From: Amia ocellicauda
Lineage: Eukaryota; Chordata; Actinopteri; Amiiformes; Amiidae
Reading direction: 5' to 3'
Assembly (NCBI RefSeq): GCF_036373705.1
Contig: NC_089863.1
Coordinates: 3,642,444-3,706,443, forward strand
DNA: 64,000 nucleotides
Shown: piece after piece, positions 36,671 through 49,428 of the stretch
Position numbering within the stretch: the stretch's first letter is position 1
Layout: every line of letters starts with the position of its first letter
Translations under genes and position numbers: made by a program
Notes under the pieces: generated by a model
What the model was told of the DNA's origin: nothing
The model's input: the letters and a program-made list of their open reading frames with translations, nothing else
Database searches by the model: none

Positions 36671-39422
36671 TCACCATAGGCTCTCGTGCTCCCACTCGGC
36701 GTAGGCCCGCAGGTGTCTGACCCAGTCGACATAATACTCGCAGCGAGGCCACAAAACTTCGACGCACTCCCAGACTAGGTGGGTGGCGGGAACGCAGTTG
36801 CTCATGTCCCCGGTCAGAGCTTTACACACCCGCTGGCCATCACAACACAGGTCTCTGATGCACACATCGTAGATGATCAAGTCCTTTAGGTGGGCGGGGG
36901 ACGGGAGGGCAGACGACATCACACAATCGCCCGCCAGCTTCACGGCAATGAGCGGGGCCCCGCCGCAGCCCGGCCGACTCCCGTTCTTCTCATGAAGCTC
37001 CTGGAGGATCTGCATCTCTTCCTCCCACGGGACAGAGCAGTTTCCAATCTTAGCGAACGTCGACGGATCCAGTTGGGACTTGAGCTCCTTGTGCAGCCGC
37101 TCGGTCTCCTGGCAGACGCGGCCCAGGGTCTCTGTCACCAGAGCCATGTGCTCCCGCAGGCTCCCGTCCTCATTCAGCACCAGGTTAGGGATGTCGCTGT
37201 CGAACTGGTGGTTGATAACATCCCGGGCAATGTTGGTGGCGGTGGTGTACGTCTCGATGAACATGTACAGCATCCGACAGGCCCGAGAGAGGTCCTGCCT
37301 TACGTGGTCCAGGGCGCTGCCCCACGCCAAAGCGATCTCGTGGTCTTGGCTGAGGGAAAAACATTTTTATTGTTTTAAATGGGGATCGTTCCATTATTTA
37401 TCCCTCCATTTGCAATCCCCGCTCGCTGGGCCGTGACCCGGGTGTCCGTCTGCGGACAGACAAGGAAACGCCCTAAAGCCAGGTCTCCCTCTCGCTGGAT
37501 GGGAGGAAGTGTGCCACCGTGCGATCCACCAGGTTTTCACTTCCCGTCTCTCAGGCTGATGTGTCCCCCTCTGTTTGAATCGCAGAGCTGGGGAACCAGA
37601 GCAGCTGCGCTCCCTTCATGTCCAGTTTACAGACACGAACACACATGACACGCATCGGTGTCGTGGTGCCCATCGTGTCCTCAATACTGCAGTGTTGTAC
37701 ATGATACACAAGACCAGAAAACTGGACTCTTAACAGGCAACAGCCCCTCCATCTCAACGATTTAAACACCGTTTTGTGCTCGACAGACTCGGAGAGCCAC
37801 TCACCCGGCAGAAACATTGTCCTCCGGGTCCTCCGGCTCCGGCGATTCTCTGCGGAGAAACACAGAAATATAGGAAAACATTCTTCTACTAATCAATAGC
37901 TGCGTAGGTGTGTGTGTTGGGGGAGGCGAGAGTGAGGGAGTGCCCCCCCAGGGCCCTGCTTTGAACAGTGCAGACTCTCACAATAAGGACTTTGATGGGA
38001 TGGAAAGAGAATGACACTAATATAGTTGGAGACACTCTTCAGATCTCTCTCATTTCCTGCAAGGCTACTGAGCTACTTGTCAGAATGATCCGCCTAATGA
38101 AAGTGCTTGTGCGCATAAACAGGGCACATGCGCAATCAACAATTTCAAAACACACCCATCAGGGAATACAATTAACTCCCGCCACCCGCCAGATACGGGT
38201 AGATTTAGCCAGTGGCGGGTAAATTTGTCAATTTTACCAGACACTTTGGCGGGTGGCCAACAAGTGTGCGGAACTCAACTTTTAGTTTCTGATAGAGTAT
38301 TTGTCGGTATGTTTCAAAATACAAATTAATTTGTTGACGTTGTAGTGTTGATATGTTAGTTGATTTGGCAAATCGCAATATCATGTTTTTTTTTAAATAT
38401 ATGGCATCTGGACAGTCTTCGGTCCAGCAGGACATATTTAATGGAGAGCAACGAAGCAGAAGTAAGGTGGTTAAGGATAATGACTTTTAATTACTTTTCA
38501 TGGTCATAATTACTGACTTATTAATTACCTGGATCAAAGTGTTTCAGAATCATAATATGACAGAAAAGGAAAGAGAAGCAAATAAAACACATGCATACAC
38601 ACAGCCAGATATTGCTCTTTCTTTTGAATTCGCTGGAACTCGAACACACAGTTATGTTGAGTGAGGTGTGGAGAGGGAAAGTCAATCGTTTAGTCAAGTA
38701 GATTGTATAAATTAGCTAGATAGGTCTTATACATTTTGTATTTCGCTGTTGTGACCGGAAAACATTGCCACAAGGACGCTAATGTTAAGGTATTTCCATT
38801 GCAGCTCACACTGCTAAACTGGCAATTGAATGAAACTGTATAAAAAATGTAAAAGAAAAACATATTGGTTGGTCAGTTACAGATGTAATGTCAAAATATT
38901 CCTTTATAAAACAAATAGTCACAGCCTTTATAGTTAATTTGAAATTGTGACGATAAAAAGTTGTGATAATGTCGGGACAATAATACAAAAGTCTGACAGG
39001 AGGTGGGTGAGAGCCACTCTGGCTATCCAGACGAATACGGCAAGGCACAGAAGCGATCTTTAAGACGATATGCTTCAAAATTCACCATTTCAAGCAAAGT
39101 AAGTAAACAATAATTACAATTGCACAATTAAGTGTATCACAGCCACATGCAGTATTTTGCTCAATACTGCAACACTGAATTAAACCTCTCTGCTGGAGAA
39201 CTGATCCATGAAAGGAAACGAAAGGCAGTGAAGAGTGAAGATGAGTGTGGAGCCCTGTTGGGTGAATTGCACAGCTCTCCCATGGGAGGACACAGCGGCA
39301 TTGTCAAAACCACAAATGCAATATTACTGGCCAGGGCTGTCAGTTCATCCTGAGAGATGGGTGTGTAGATTTGTATTTATAAAAAAGATCATGCACATCG
39401 ATGTATGTATATGTAGATGTAA

Positions 39423-39460
<38 letters not shown>

Positions 39461-42400
39461 CACGTGTTGACCGTTGTTGATTTTACATTTGGTTGAGCCT
39501 GAACAGTAACTATTATTACCTAATATATTTGATATAAAGAAAGTGCACGCAATACCGCACATCTCCTGAAGACATCAGATTTAACATATATACAGTACTG
39601 TGCAAAAGGTTTAGGCAGGTGTGAAAAAATGCTGTAAAGTAAGAATGCTTTAAAAAATAGACGTTAATAGATTATATTTATCAATTAACAAAATGCAAAG
39701 TGAGTGAACAGAAGAAAAATCTACATCAAATCCATATTTGTTGTGACCACCCTTTGCCTTCAAAACAGCATCAATTCTTCTAGGTGCACTTGCACGCAGT
39801 CAGGGATTTTGTAGGCATATCGTCAGATGTCTGATTAAACAATTATACCAAACAGGTGCTAATGATCATCAATTCAACATGTAGGTTGAAACACAATCAT
39901 TAACTGAAACAGAAACAGCTGAGTAAGAGGAATAAAACTGGGTGAGGAACAGCCAGACTCAGCTAACAAGATGAGGATGCTGAAGACAGTTTACTGTCAG
40001 ATGTCATACACCATGGCAAGACTGAGCACAGCAACAAGACACAAGGAACTTCTACTGCATCAGCAAGGTCTCTCCCAGGCAGAAATGTCAAGGCAGAACG
40101 GGGTTTCCAGATGTGCTGTCCAAGCTCTTTTGAAGAAGCACAAAGAAATGGGCAACGTTGAGGACTGTAGACGCAGTGGTCGGCCAAGGAAACTTACTGC
40201 AGCAGATGAAAGACACATCATGCTTACTTCCCTTCACAATCGGAAGATGTCCAGCAGTGCCATCAGCTCAGAACTGGCAGAAAACAGTGGGACCCTGGTA
40301 CACCCATCTACTGTCCGGAGAAGTCTTGTCAGAAGTGGCCTTCATGGAAGACTTGCGGCCAAAAAGCCATACCTCCGACATGGCAACAAGGACAAGCGAC
40401 TCAACTATGTACGAAATATTTGGCTGTAGCAGATGCAGTTTGTTGGCCGAAGGGCTGGAGAGCGGTACACGAATTAGTCTCTGCAGGCAACAGTGAAGCA
40501 TGGTGGAGGTTCCTTGCAAGTTTGGGGATGCAATTCTGCAAATGGATTTGGTCAGAATGAATGGCCTCCTCAATGCTGAGAAGTACAGGCAGATACTTAT
40601 CCATCATGCAATACCATCAGGGAGGCATCTGATTGGCCCCAAATTTATTTTGCAGCATGAAAATGACCCCAAACATACAGCGAAAGTCATTAAGAAATAT
40701 CTTCAGTGTAGAGAAGAACAAGGAGTTCTGGAAGTGATGGTTTGGCCCCCACAGAGCCCTGATCTCAACATCATCTGTCTGTCTGGGATTACATGAAGAG
40801 AGAGAAGCAACTGTGGCTGCCTAAATCCACAGATGAACTGTGGTTAGTTCGCCAAGATGTTTGGGCCAACCTACCTGCCGAGTTCCTTCAAAAACTGTGT
40901 GCAAGTGAACCTAGAAGAATTGATGCTGTTTTGAAGGCAAAGGGTGGTCACACCAAATATTGAATTGATGTAGATTTTTCTTCTGTTCACTCACTTTGCA
41001 TTTAATTAATGGATAAATAAAATCTATTAACATGTCTATTTTTTTAAAGCATTCTTACTTTACAGTATTTCTTCACACCTGCCTAAAACTATTGCACAAT
41101 ACTGTGTGTGTGTGTGTGTGAAATGTGCACTGCATAAAGATAAGCTAGATTCAGCTTGACTTCTGCGTAGTTTTTTAAGCAAATTTTAACCAAAGCTCAG
41201 TCTGTCACAACACCGGCAATGTCATCATTAACCAATTATGTTGGACGGTACTCACAATTAAAGAACCGTGACGGTATGGACCCTCCTCTCTATACGCAAC
41301 GTGACCATGAAGACTCACAAACAGTGAAAAAGCATTGCAACTGCACTGCAACAAGTCCTGAGTGCCATGGCTTTAATCTGGGATGTGTATACAGTGAGGG
41401 AAGAAAGTATTTGATCCCCTGCTGATTTTGTACGTTTGCCCACTGACAAAGAAATGATCAGTCTATAATTTTAATGGTAGGTGTATTTTAACAGTGAGAG
41501 ACAGAATAACAACAAAAAAATCCAGAAAAACACATTTCAAAAAAGTTATAAATTGATTTGCATGTTAATGAGGGAAATAAGTATTTGATCCCCTATCAAT
41601 CAGCAAGATTTCTGGCTCCCAGGTGTCTTTTATATAGGTAACGAGCTGAGATTAGGAGCACTCTCTTAAAGGGAGTGCTCCTAATCTCAGCTCGTTACCT
41701 GTATAAAATGTAACGAGCTGAGGAATCAGCCCAGAACTACACGGGAGGATCTTGTTAATGATCTCAAGGCAGCTGGGACCATCGTCACCAAGAAAACAAT
41801 CGGTAACAAACTACGCTGTGAAGGACTGAAATCCTTCAGCGCCCGCAAGGTCCCCCTGCTCAAGAAAGCACATGTACAGGCCCGTCTGAAGTTTGCCAAT
41901 GAACATCTGAATGATTCAGAGGAGAACTGGGTGAAAGTGTTGTGGTCAGATGAGACCAAAATCGAGATCTTTGGCATCAACTCAACTCACCGTGTTTGGA
42001 GGAGGAGGAATGACCCCAAGAACACCATCCCCACCGTCAAACATGGAGGTGGAAACATTATGCTTTGGTGGTGTTTTTCTGCTAAGGGGACAGGACAACT
42101 GCACCGCATCAAAGGGATGATGGACGGGGCCATGTACCGTCAAATCTTGGGTGAGAACCTCCTTCCCTCAGCCAGGGCATTGAAAATGGGTCGTGGATGG
42201 ATATTCCAGCATGACAATGACCCAAAACACACAGCCAAGGCAACAAAGGAGTGGCTCAAGAAGAAGCACATTAAGGTCCTGGAGTGGCCTAGCCAGTCTC
42301 CAGACCTTAATCCCATAGAAAATCTGTGGAGGGAGCTGAAGGTTCGAGTTGCCAAACGTCAGCCTCGAAACCTTAATGACTTGGAGAGGATCTGCAAAGA

Positions 42401-42778
42401 GGAGTGGGACAAAATCCCTCCTGAGATGTGTGCAAACCTGGTGGCCAACTACAAGAAACGTCTGACCTCTGTGATTACCAACAAGGGTTTTGCCAACAAG
42501 TACTAAGTCGAAGGGGTCAAATACTTATTTCCCTCATTAACATGCAAATCAATTTATAACTTGAAATGTGTTTTTCTGGATTTTTTTGTTGTTATTCTGT
42601 CTCTCACTGTTAAAATACACCTACCATTAAAATTATAGACTGATCATTTCTTTGTCAGTGGGCAAACATACTAAATCAGCAGGGGATCAAATACTTTTTC
42701 CCTCACTGTACCTGTGTGTATATGTATTAAATGAGTACAGAAACAGCAGACTTACTCAGAGCTGTCGTGCTCTCCTCC
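36671..42778 (-). CDS. unknown rapidly diverging gene, copy A (three visible exons)
   Basis: Minus-strand exons: 42778-42756 (23 bp), 37849-37805 (45 bp) and 37349-36671 (679 bp, TGA at 36671-36673). Junctions are GT-AG (GTAAGT, GTGAGT; acceptors CTGTGCAG, CTCCGCAG, CCCTCAG) and phases join exactly. The two short exons give an acidic segment (GGEHDSSE, then [15 protein letters not shown]). The large exon gives about 225 mostly helical residues: [39 protein letters not shown], and a C-terminal tryptophan- and cysteine-rich part. I do not recognise the family. An acidic head followed by amphipathic helices would fit a four-helix cytokine, but that is only an idea. No start exon is visible upstream in this block. 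The terminal TGA overlaps a possible donor (CTATG then GTGAGC), so a further exon cannot be excluded. Exon 3 differs far more from copy B than the introns do. Confidence 0.6.
39014..39400 (+). pseudogene. integrase-like (GIN/KRBA2-type) fragment, block A
   Basis: A partial copy of the segment at 60065-60450. It keeps the end of the first exon ([16 protein letters not shown]) with a GTAAGT donor, and a second exon with [19 protein letters not shown], the zinc-binding HHCC region of a Gypsy-type integrase. The expected following YYWPG sits in another frame, so the copy is frameshifted; block B shares this shift. The start and the later exons are lost here. Confidence 0.65.
39425..39458. repeat. 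(GT)n microsatellite
   Basis: About 16 GT units. Block B has only four at this place. Confidence 0.9.
39593..41104 (+). mobile_element. Tc1-like transposon, full length but inactive
   Basis: A 1.5-kb element with inverted ends (CAGTACTGTGCAAAAGGTTT at the start; the end reads CAGTATTGTGCAATAGTTTT on the other strand). The transposase starts near 40012 with an intact paired-like DNA-binding region ([29 protein letters not shown]). From about 40427 stops and frameshifts break the DDE domain, although its end ([19 protein letters not shown]) is still readable at about 40870. It is absent from the matching site in block B, so it inserted after the duplication or was lost there. Confidence 0.9.
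41392..42708 (+). mobile_element. Tc1-like transposon, internally deleted
   Basis: TA-flanked, 1,317 bp, with long inverted ends starting CAGTGAGGGAAGAAAGTATT. A continuous frame from about 41718 to the TAA at 42504 gives the linker and a complete-looking DDE domain ([28 protein letters not shown]). The N-terminal helix-turn-helix region is missing and the first 300 bp hold a 60-bp hairpin at 41638-41699. Block B has the empty site at about 61310. It cannot bind its own ends, but the long open frame suggests a young insertion. Confidence 0.92.
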
Positions 42779-42832
42779 CTGCACAGATACAATGGCCCAG
42801 CGGCGGCTGCAGGCGTTGCTGGGAGTTGCGTG

Positions 42833-42840
42833 TGACGTCA
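42833..42840. promoter_or_regulatory. CRE palindrome upstream of the gene A microexon
   Basis: TGACGTCA, the full cAMP-response element, with a second half-like GATGACGTC at 42854-42862. It is conserved at 61428 in block B and lies 55 bp upstream of the microexon on the gene strand. Binding is inferred from the motif only. Confidence 0.4.
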
Positions 42841-42880
42841 CAGGCGTCTGATGGATGACGTCTTCACAGACCCGGTGTAG

Positions 42881-45146
42881 ATTATAGATGTGGATGAAAA
42901 TGCTACTTCTATTTATTTTGTACAGGTAATCCATATAAACAAAATAAAACATCCCCTTGTAGTTTAAAATAAGTTATCTCGAACAGTAATCATGTTTTAT
43001 AAGCACACGGTTTATATTGATTTTACTTGCATGAAACATGTTAACCTCCCAGTTAAAGCACATTACTCATAATAAACTGTATGCGCAGTGACGTATGCAT
43101 TTTGTAATTTGTATTTTATTCAATCCAGAAAAAAGTGTCGGAAATAGCGAATCGGTGTAAAACACTTGATGAATACTGGTGTTCAGTGTATTTAAAAAAA
43201 GACAGCTATACTGAATGTAGTAAATACTTCTACAGTTCAGAGTTTGTGTCAACACTATCTTTTTAGGTATATTATTATTCATAATAATATTGATGATTAT
43301 AATCATAATTTTAATAATGGGTCAGTTTGCATACTTGCATAGTACGGAGCTCCGCACTAAACACGGATCATCTGCAGTTCTCTGCTTTCAGTTCGTTGCA
43401 ATGGACCCGTTAAGGCAAATAAATCATGCATAATAATTTAAACTTATTTGATATCGTAAAATGCTTATTCCTCTGTGTTATACCAATGTTCAGTTGCACA
43501 GCTTACATTCAGCTGTTTGGGGGTCTTCTGTGCATTTAGCAAAAACATTCCCAACACCAGATGTGTTTAAATTTTTTTATTTTGTTTTACATTTCCATAA
43601 TATTGCACACTTTGCTGTAAAGATGGCTGTTAAAGAATTAACAAAGCAGAATAACGCAGAGTGGTCCACAGGCATGCTGGCAAATGGGGGTAGTGCTCTT
43701 TCCGAAAAATATCCTGTTTTTTTATCAGTATAATCGTATATTTTCAAAATACATTGTTTCACCTCACTTTTTTTTATGACGGTTTCGAACTTGGTTATAT
43801 CCAGCCACTTTCAAGTAAGTAGCGGGCAGTATACAAATCTAATGTTTTAATTTAGATAGTGGACATCTGAGGTGTGGTTTAGTATAATAATGTTAATAAC
43901 TATAATAACAAATAACAAATCGATATATGAATTATTAGTGCAGCACACACAGGCCTCAGAGACTGAACACACACACACTGACTCGTTCATCCATCCCCCT
44001 TCACCTTCCTACGCACCCTTTACCCCATTAACCCTTTATTGGGTGCAGTGGCGTTACAGTATTCAAACATTGTCCATTTCTATCAACAAGAGGGAAAAAA
44101 AAGTGCACTTATATTATAACAGAAAGTAGAGGTCAGTATATTAGACCTGAATTTATTCCATGTCACATAAGCACTCAGTGTTTGAACTGTTACTGTGCTT
44201 TGAATGTAATATGTTGTAATTAACCTGCAATTAACAGGCAATTACAGGAACTCATGTTGGAATCGCTGCGATGGGATGACAATCCACACAGGACAAAATG
44301 GCCTTTCAAAAATGTTGTGTTGTCCAGTCTATGGACTCTGTCAAACCTTGAGTCATACAGAGGCATTGCAGACAGGTTTGATACCAGCAAATCCGCAATT
44401 TGCCCACATCTGCACTAATCCTGTACATTAATATCTCATCACCTCTCATACAAGACGCACTGGCCAACAGGTGAAGCCATTCGACACCATGACGTTGGCT
44501 TTGGAAGAGCTGGCTTCCCCAACACCCTGCGCTCAGTCAACTGACGACACATTGACAATGCACAGATACACTGCGACAGGAAACCCTTCTGTCCAATGAA
44601 TCTCACTGCCTTCTGTGACCATAAATGCCAACTCACCCATCCTGGTAGCGGGCATGATGCCCAGGGATTCAGAGTGACTGAGGTCACAAAGTCCTTCAGG
44701 AGAACCCGCAGAGAAATGTAGTCACTGCATTTGTTTAGACTGTGGGAGATACACAATCCCCTGCCCTCTGTGTGTAACCATTGTAAATAGTTATGATAAA
44801 TAAAACTGACAGACATTGTAATATTATTATTTTACTCATCAAACCTTTTATGTGGAATTAAACAGCGCTATTCACATTATCTTTTAATATTCATGTGGCA
44901 TTGCCAATCATTTACCTTACAGCTTTATTATACAGCATGGATTTCATGTTAAAATAATTGATGTAATTATTTAGTACAGCATTGCCAATGCTGCTGACGG
45001 CTTCATTGTGTGATCAGTTGTGTTCACCTGCGCTAAGAAGGTGGCAGCAGTAGTTTTCATTCTCCTCAACATGTCCCTCTTGACCTCTGCATCGTCTCGT
45101 TGTCTCACAGCCACGGCTTGACTCCCGCAGGTGCTTCTCAGAGCTG
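42881..45146. other. 2.3 kb without a supported gene
   Basis: AT-rich. The homology to block B ends at about 42880. I looked for a first exon of gene A like the one proposed for gene B and found none. A minus-strand open frame at 44439-44816 has no recognisable motifs. Confidence 0.45.
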
Positions 45147-45855
45147 CGCCGTCCAATGAGTTTTGAAGCATTTGGCTGAATCTGAGCAGATAATATAGAC
45201 CTAAACACTTCACAATTCATCCTGCTGCTTTTGTCAGCAGCCACATCATCAATAAATACAAGGGAACCAGTTCCCTTGGCAGCCATACATGCCCATGCCA
45301 TAACATGCTTCACAGATGAGGTGGTATGCTTCGGATCATGAGCAGTTCCTTCCCTTCTCCATACTCTTCTCTTCCCATCATTCTGGTACAAGTTGATCCA
45401 GAACTGTACAGGGTTCTTTAGATGCTTTTTGCAAACTGTAATCTGGTGTGATGGCATGAGAGGCAAAACGCCCCAAGAACAAGCAGGAACTAAAGACACT
45501 GCAGTGCAGGCCTGGCAGAGCATCACCAGGGAAGAAACCCAGCATCTGCTGATGTCTATGGGTTCAGACCTCAGCCAGTCATTGACTGCAAAGGATTTGC
45601 CACCAAGTATTGAAGCTCACAATTTAATTCATGATTATGTTAGTCTGTCCAAATACTTTTGAGCCCCTAAAATTGATTGGACCACCTATAAACATGGGTG
45701 TAATTCCTACAATTTGGATGTAACTCCCCTCAAATTAAAGATCAAAGTCTACATTTGATTGTTTCCTTTCAAATCCATTGTGGTGGTGTACAGAGCCAAA
45801 ATAATTACAACTGTGTCACTGTCCAAATATGTATGGCTCTAACTGTATATACACA
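45147..45855. mobile_element. rearranged Tc1-like transposon (internal inversion)
   Basis: Two pieces of one transposase family face opposite ways. On the minus strand 45147-45475 encodes the middle of the DDE domain (HQITVCKKHLKNPVQFW, MAWACMAAKGTGSL, IQPNASKLIG). On the plus strand 45476-45660 encodes the C-terminus (WQSITREETQHLLMSMG) followed by the 3' end, CCAAATATGTATGGCTCTAA at about 45822. This arrangement needs an inversion within the element or two insertions. Nothing in it is intact. Confidence 0.75.
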
Positions 45856-45883
45856 GTATACTGTATATAGCCTATATATAAGA

Positions 45884-45954
45884 ACATAAGAAAGTTTACA
45901 AACAAGAGGAAGCCATTCGACCCATCGTGTCCATTAATAACTAAGTGAACGAAG
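45884..45954 (-). mobile_element. CR1-like LINE 3' end, first part (split by hAT insertion)
   Basis: This matches the 3' tail of the element at 23838 (AAGAACATAAGAAAGTTTAC) as far as CTAAGTGAAC, where the hAT element begins. The homology resumes at 51309. Confidence 0.85.
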
Positions 45955-46735
45955 TAGGGTTAGCCGCGCAACGGCTCCGGAGCCCGGAACCAGCTCCAGA
46001 ACCCGGAGCGGAGCGGAGCCGGACAGTTTTTGTTAGTTGTGCTCTGGAGCCGGAGCAGAGCTGGAGCTGGCATTGCTGGAGCCGGAGCTGAGGTCATGGA
46101 GCTGCTCCCCTCTCTCCCCCTCCATTAAACTCTCCCAGATATTAAGTCCAGTTTTCTTGAATTAACACAATATCTAACTTCATAGATTTTGTTGTGGGGG
46201 TTATACATTAAAATCAGTTCTCACACCAGCTCTTAGTACACAATACCTTATTGGATAATGCTTTAAATTACGTGGCACAATTTAATGTTAATAGATTTTC
46301 AGTTGGGTAGTAATTCAACTACTTGATTATTATAGTTCAAGAATATTGATGAAATATCTATCTATACCAAAAACATCAATGTGGAAAAACAATGGCTCGG
46401 TCATCTAACGTGGAGAAATCTACATTTCCCCCAATTGATTCTTGACATTTGGCCCATGTAGGTTTAAAATGTCCACTTCAGATGGCTGAGCAATTTTGTA
46501 ACAAGCATTTGTTTCATACTGACAATGTTATTGGTATAGAGAAAAATTACATTCACATTCAATTGATAATTTAGTAATTAGTTGAAATTTAATCGTTGAA
46601 TATCTATTTTATATTAAATTGGGAAATCTATTTTATATTATATTGTAATCTAATGTATTACCCATTATTTTTAATTCATTGTAATTCTATGATACTTCAC
46701 TTTCTCTGTCTATTTTTCTCAGCCGGATTTGTACA

Positions 46736-47640
46736 GTCAGTTCAAGTTAACCTTTATTCATAGAGCACATTTAAAAACAACAGAAGTTGACCCAAAGTGC
46801 TTTACAGATCAAACAAACAAAATGACAGAGTAATATAAAAACAAATTAATTTAAAATTAAATATAAAAAAATTGGAATACAGCATCATAAAATGTATACA
46901 TTTCGAAATATTCAATTATGTATTCAAAAGCTACAGTGTAAAAATATGTAATAATAATAGTTAATGAAGAAGCTGACCTGACATGGAATGGGGGGCTGAG
47001 ATTAGGACCTATCACAAAAAGGCACGATCGCGCTTAGACCTATAGCAACAACTTATTAGACCCTTATTAGACCCTTAATAAAAGCTGATAAGAAGATCTA
47101 AGTACTCTGACAGGGGAATAAGGGTGTAGATCATCACTGATGTATTGGGGCGCAAGACCAGATAGTGCCTTGTAGACATAAATCAAAATTTAAAAGTCAA
47201 CCCTAAGTTTCACTGGAAGCCAGTGTAGAGATGCTAAAACAGGGGAAATGTGATCCCTCTTTCTTGACCCTATTAAAAGCCTAGCTTCCGCATTTTGAAC
47301 TAGCTGTAGGCAGGATGACGCAGTTTGGGGCAGACCAATGTGCAATGAATTGCAATAGTCTAACCTTAATGTAATAAGTGAGTCGATCACAATTTCCAAG
47401 CCTTTATAAGAAAGAAAATGTTTAATTTTCGCAATAAATCTCAAGTGGAAAAAAACTACCATTAACAACAGCACTGAGCTGCTTATTGAAAAGTAGAGAG
47501 GAGTCTAAGATCACTCAAGACTGCTCACATGATCCTGTACGTTCAACGACAGAGGACCTAACTGAGCAACCAAACCAGGTCAGGAGGACATGGAGGAACC
47601 TAGAATCAGAACTTCAGTTTTGGTTTCACTTAATTGTAAG
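46736..47640 (-). mobile_element. L2/Rex-like LINE fragment inside the hAT element
   Basis: The minus strand encodes the C-terminal reverse-transcriptase region of an L2-like LINE (LRLDYCNSLHIGLPQ, QLVQNAEARLL, VLASLHWLPVK). The 3' end near 46736 has TTTATTCATAGAGCACATTT. It is truncated and inactive. Confidence 0.8.
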
Positions 47641-48669
47641 AAATTATTTGCCGGCCAATGTTTAATATCTTTGAAACAATTTAGGGCGTTCTCAGATGAA
47701 CAATTATTACCTACATTCATTTGTACTAATAACTCTGTACCTACGAGGGTTAAAGGCAAGTGTCGTATATGGAATTACTCAGCAGAAACTGGACATGCAG
47801 AAAATAGCACCAAAGTTAGTACAGAAATAAAACAAGTTAAGAAAACCAAAGGCGCTTGGAAGAAAAAATACATGTATTGTCCATATTTTTTAAGTACTCC
47901 AAGTAGATTTTTGACACTGAATAAATGAAACTTCAAAGTCTTATGAACGGGTGTAAAAAGGAAAACTTTACATCTGACCCCCAGAACAAAACTTACAGCC
48001 ATTTAAATAAGACTTCCATAAACCGCAGTGACTATATGCAAACGAACAGGGAAACATATATTTTGAATATTGTCACTTTAGTCATTACTTAGACACATTA
48101 CTTGGCGTTTTCTTCATTGGCTTCACAGTGCCGTCCACACACTCAGCATCTGTGATTTGATTTTCAAGGGCCGGGGTTACATTTCTGTGTCACATTCATT
48201 ATTTCTACTTTGTGTTTGGTTTTGTTTCTGATCCGCGTCTTTGTGCGCTCTGTGCGCTGTCACACACATGCAAAGCTAAACGCAGCCCATCGTTCACAGA
48301 TGTGCCCATATTCTGTCTCGTCGGAAAGCTACAGCTCTGCCCTGTACAAGAGTGACAGATATACACACATTTCTTTGATAGCCTCTAGCCACCACTACTT
48401 ATACGGAATTGGCCATATCTGGTCTCATTCAAAGCTAATTATGTTAATTATGTTAATTAAGGTATGAAACCTGTTTTTCATTTTTTGAGTGGTCAGTTCA
48501 TTAGTCATTGAATCAGCACCTCCTCAGCGCTCTCCACTCATCACCGCTGAGGCACAGGGACAGCAAACTGAAGAAAGTTACACAGGTGTTGCCAGTTGTT
48601 ACCAACATTTACATCTGAGCATGTTAAGGTACAACCACTTCACCAGAAGTAAACCCTTCAGGTTCCCTG

Positions 48670-49428
48670 GACTAGGATAACCCAGCGCCGTCAGTGCGGG
48701 ATGGTGGATCCTCCGCAAGTCACCGACACAATGCCAGATCGTTTGTCTTCAGTTTATTTTTGCAACAGCACACAGTTTTATACATGTCAGAAGTCAGAGT
48801 TGCGGGGCAGGACATATCATATACAGATCGAGTTGCTAGGCAGACATGGAATGTGTCCAATATTATAACCCCTAACACACTCGACAGTTTCGGTTGACAT
48901 ATCTGCACGGTTTGCCTAGCAGTAGATGACGTGGGACGCTATCTTATTGCTGGTTTGTCTGAAGAGCAGCATGTATATTGTTTATGTTGTCAGCTCTGAG
49001 CTGTTGCTCAAAATATAATATAAATATAGGGAGATTGTGGTTTGACATTTCCAAGATAGAGTCAAGGGAAAGGCCATGGGTTCAAGTGTCTAGACTTTCA
49101 CAGAAATAGTTATGCGCGAGTATGTGATTTATGTTATTTCTGCAATAATGACACGTCAGCCCCCCTTGCCACAGCAACGTTTCCAGTGAGATATGACAAT
49201 GTTAACTCTGCAACTTCTGTTAAAGGCTAATCCTACAATAAGAATACAATACAATGAGTTACATGGTTACAATAGGTTAAATAATCAGTATGCCTACCAA
49301 ACTTAATTATCCACAACAGTTAGTGTATGAATATGTTATATAAAAATAATTGTACTCTGTTCTCCCAACATGCAGAGTATTATACAGTGGGTATATACAA
49401 TACATAGGGGGCAATTTTACCCCAACAG
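48670..49428 (-). mobile_element. LTR of an endogenous retrovirus
   Basis: On the minus strand the LTR starts TGTTGGGG at 49428. It has a TATAAAA box near 48783 and an AATAAA signal near 48758 shortly after, the R-region layout of retroviral LTRs. Its 3' end is not certain and lies around 48670-48720. Env-like sequence precedes it on the same strand, which makes it the 3' LTR. Confidence 0.6.

Larger units (their letters stand above)
32350..42880. repeat. segmental duplication, block A
   Basis: This block is a direct duplicate of 51912-61480. The alignment is interrupted by insertions and losses: Tc1-like elements at 39593 and 41392 are only in A, the LTR element before 59485 is only in B, and a Tc1 fragment at 35434 replaces about 230 bp of B. 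Non-coding parts look over 90% identical by eye. Both copies carry the same gene order and nested inverted repeats. Confidence 0.9.

Noticed and set aside
36361-36732. Minus-strand frame downstream of gene A (similar frame at 55681-55944)
   Set aside because: The N-terminal halves are in different frames in the two blocks and the sequence is the conserved 3' flank; it is more likely untranslated.
41638-41699. Perfect 60-bp hairpin, first taken as a separate regulatory palindrome
   Set aside because: It lies inside the Tc1-like element, upstream of the transposase remnant, and fits an internal feature of that transposon family.
42794-42847. Short plus-strand frame beginning ATGGCCCAGCGG across the CRE
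   Set aside because: Only about 17 codons, no support from the block B copy beyond general identity, and it is antisense to the gene model.
47590-47928. 112-codon frame inside the hAT element
   Set aside because: Its first part is antisense to the L2 fragment and the rest has no family motif, including no BED zinc-finger pattern.
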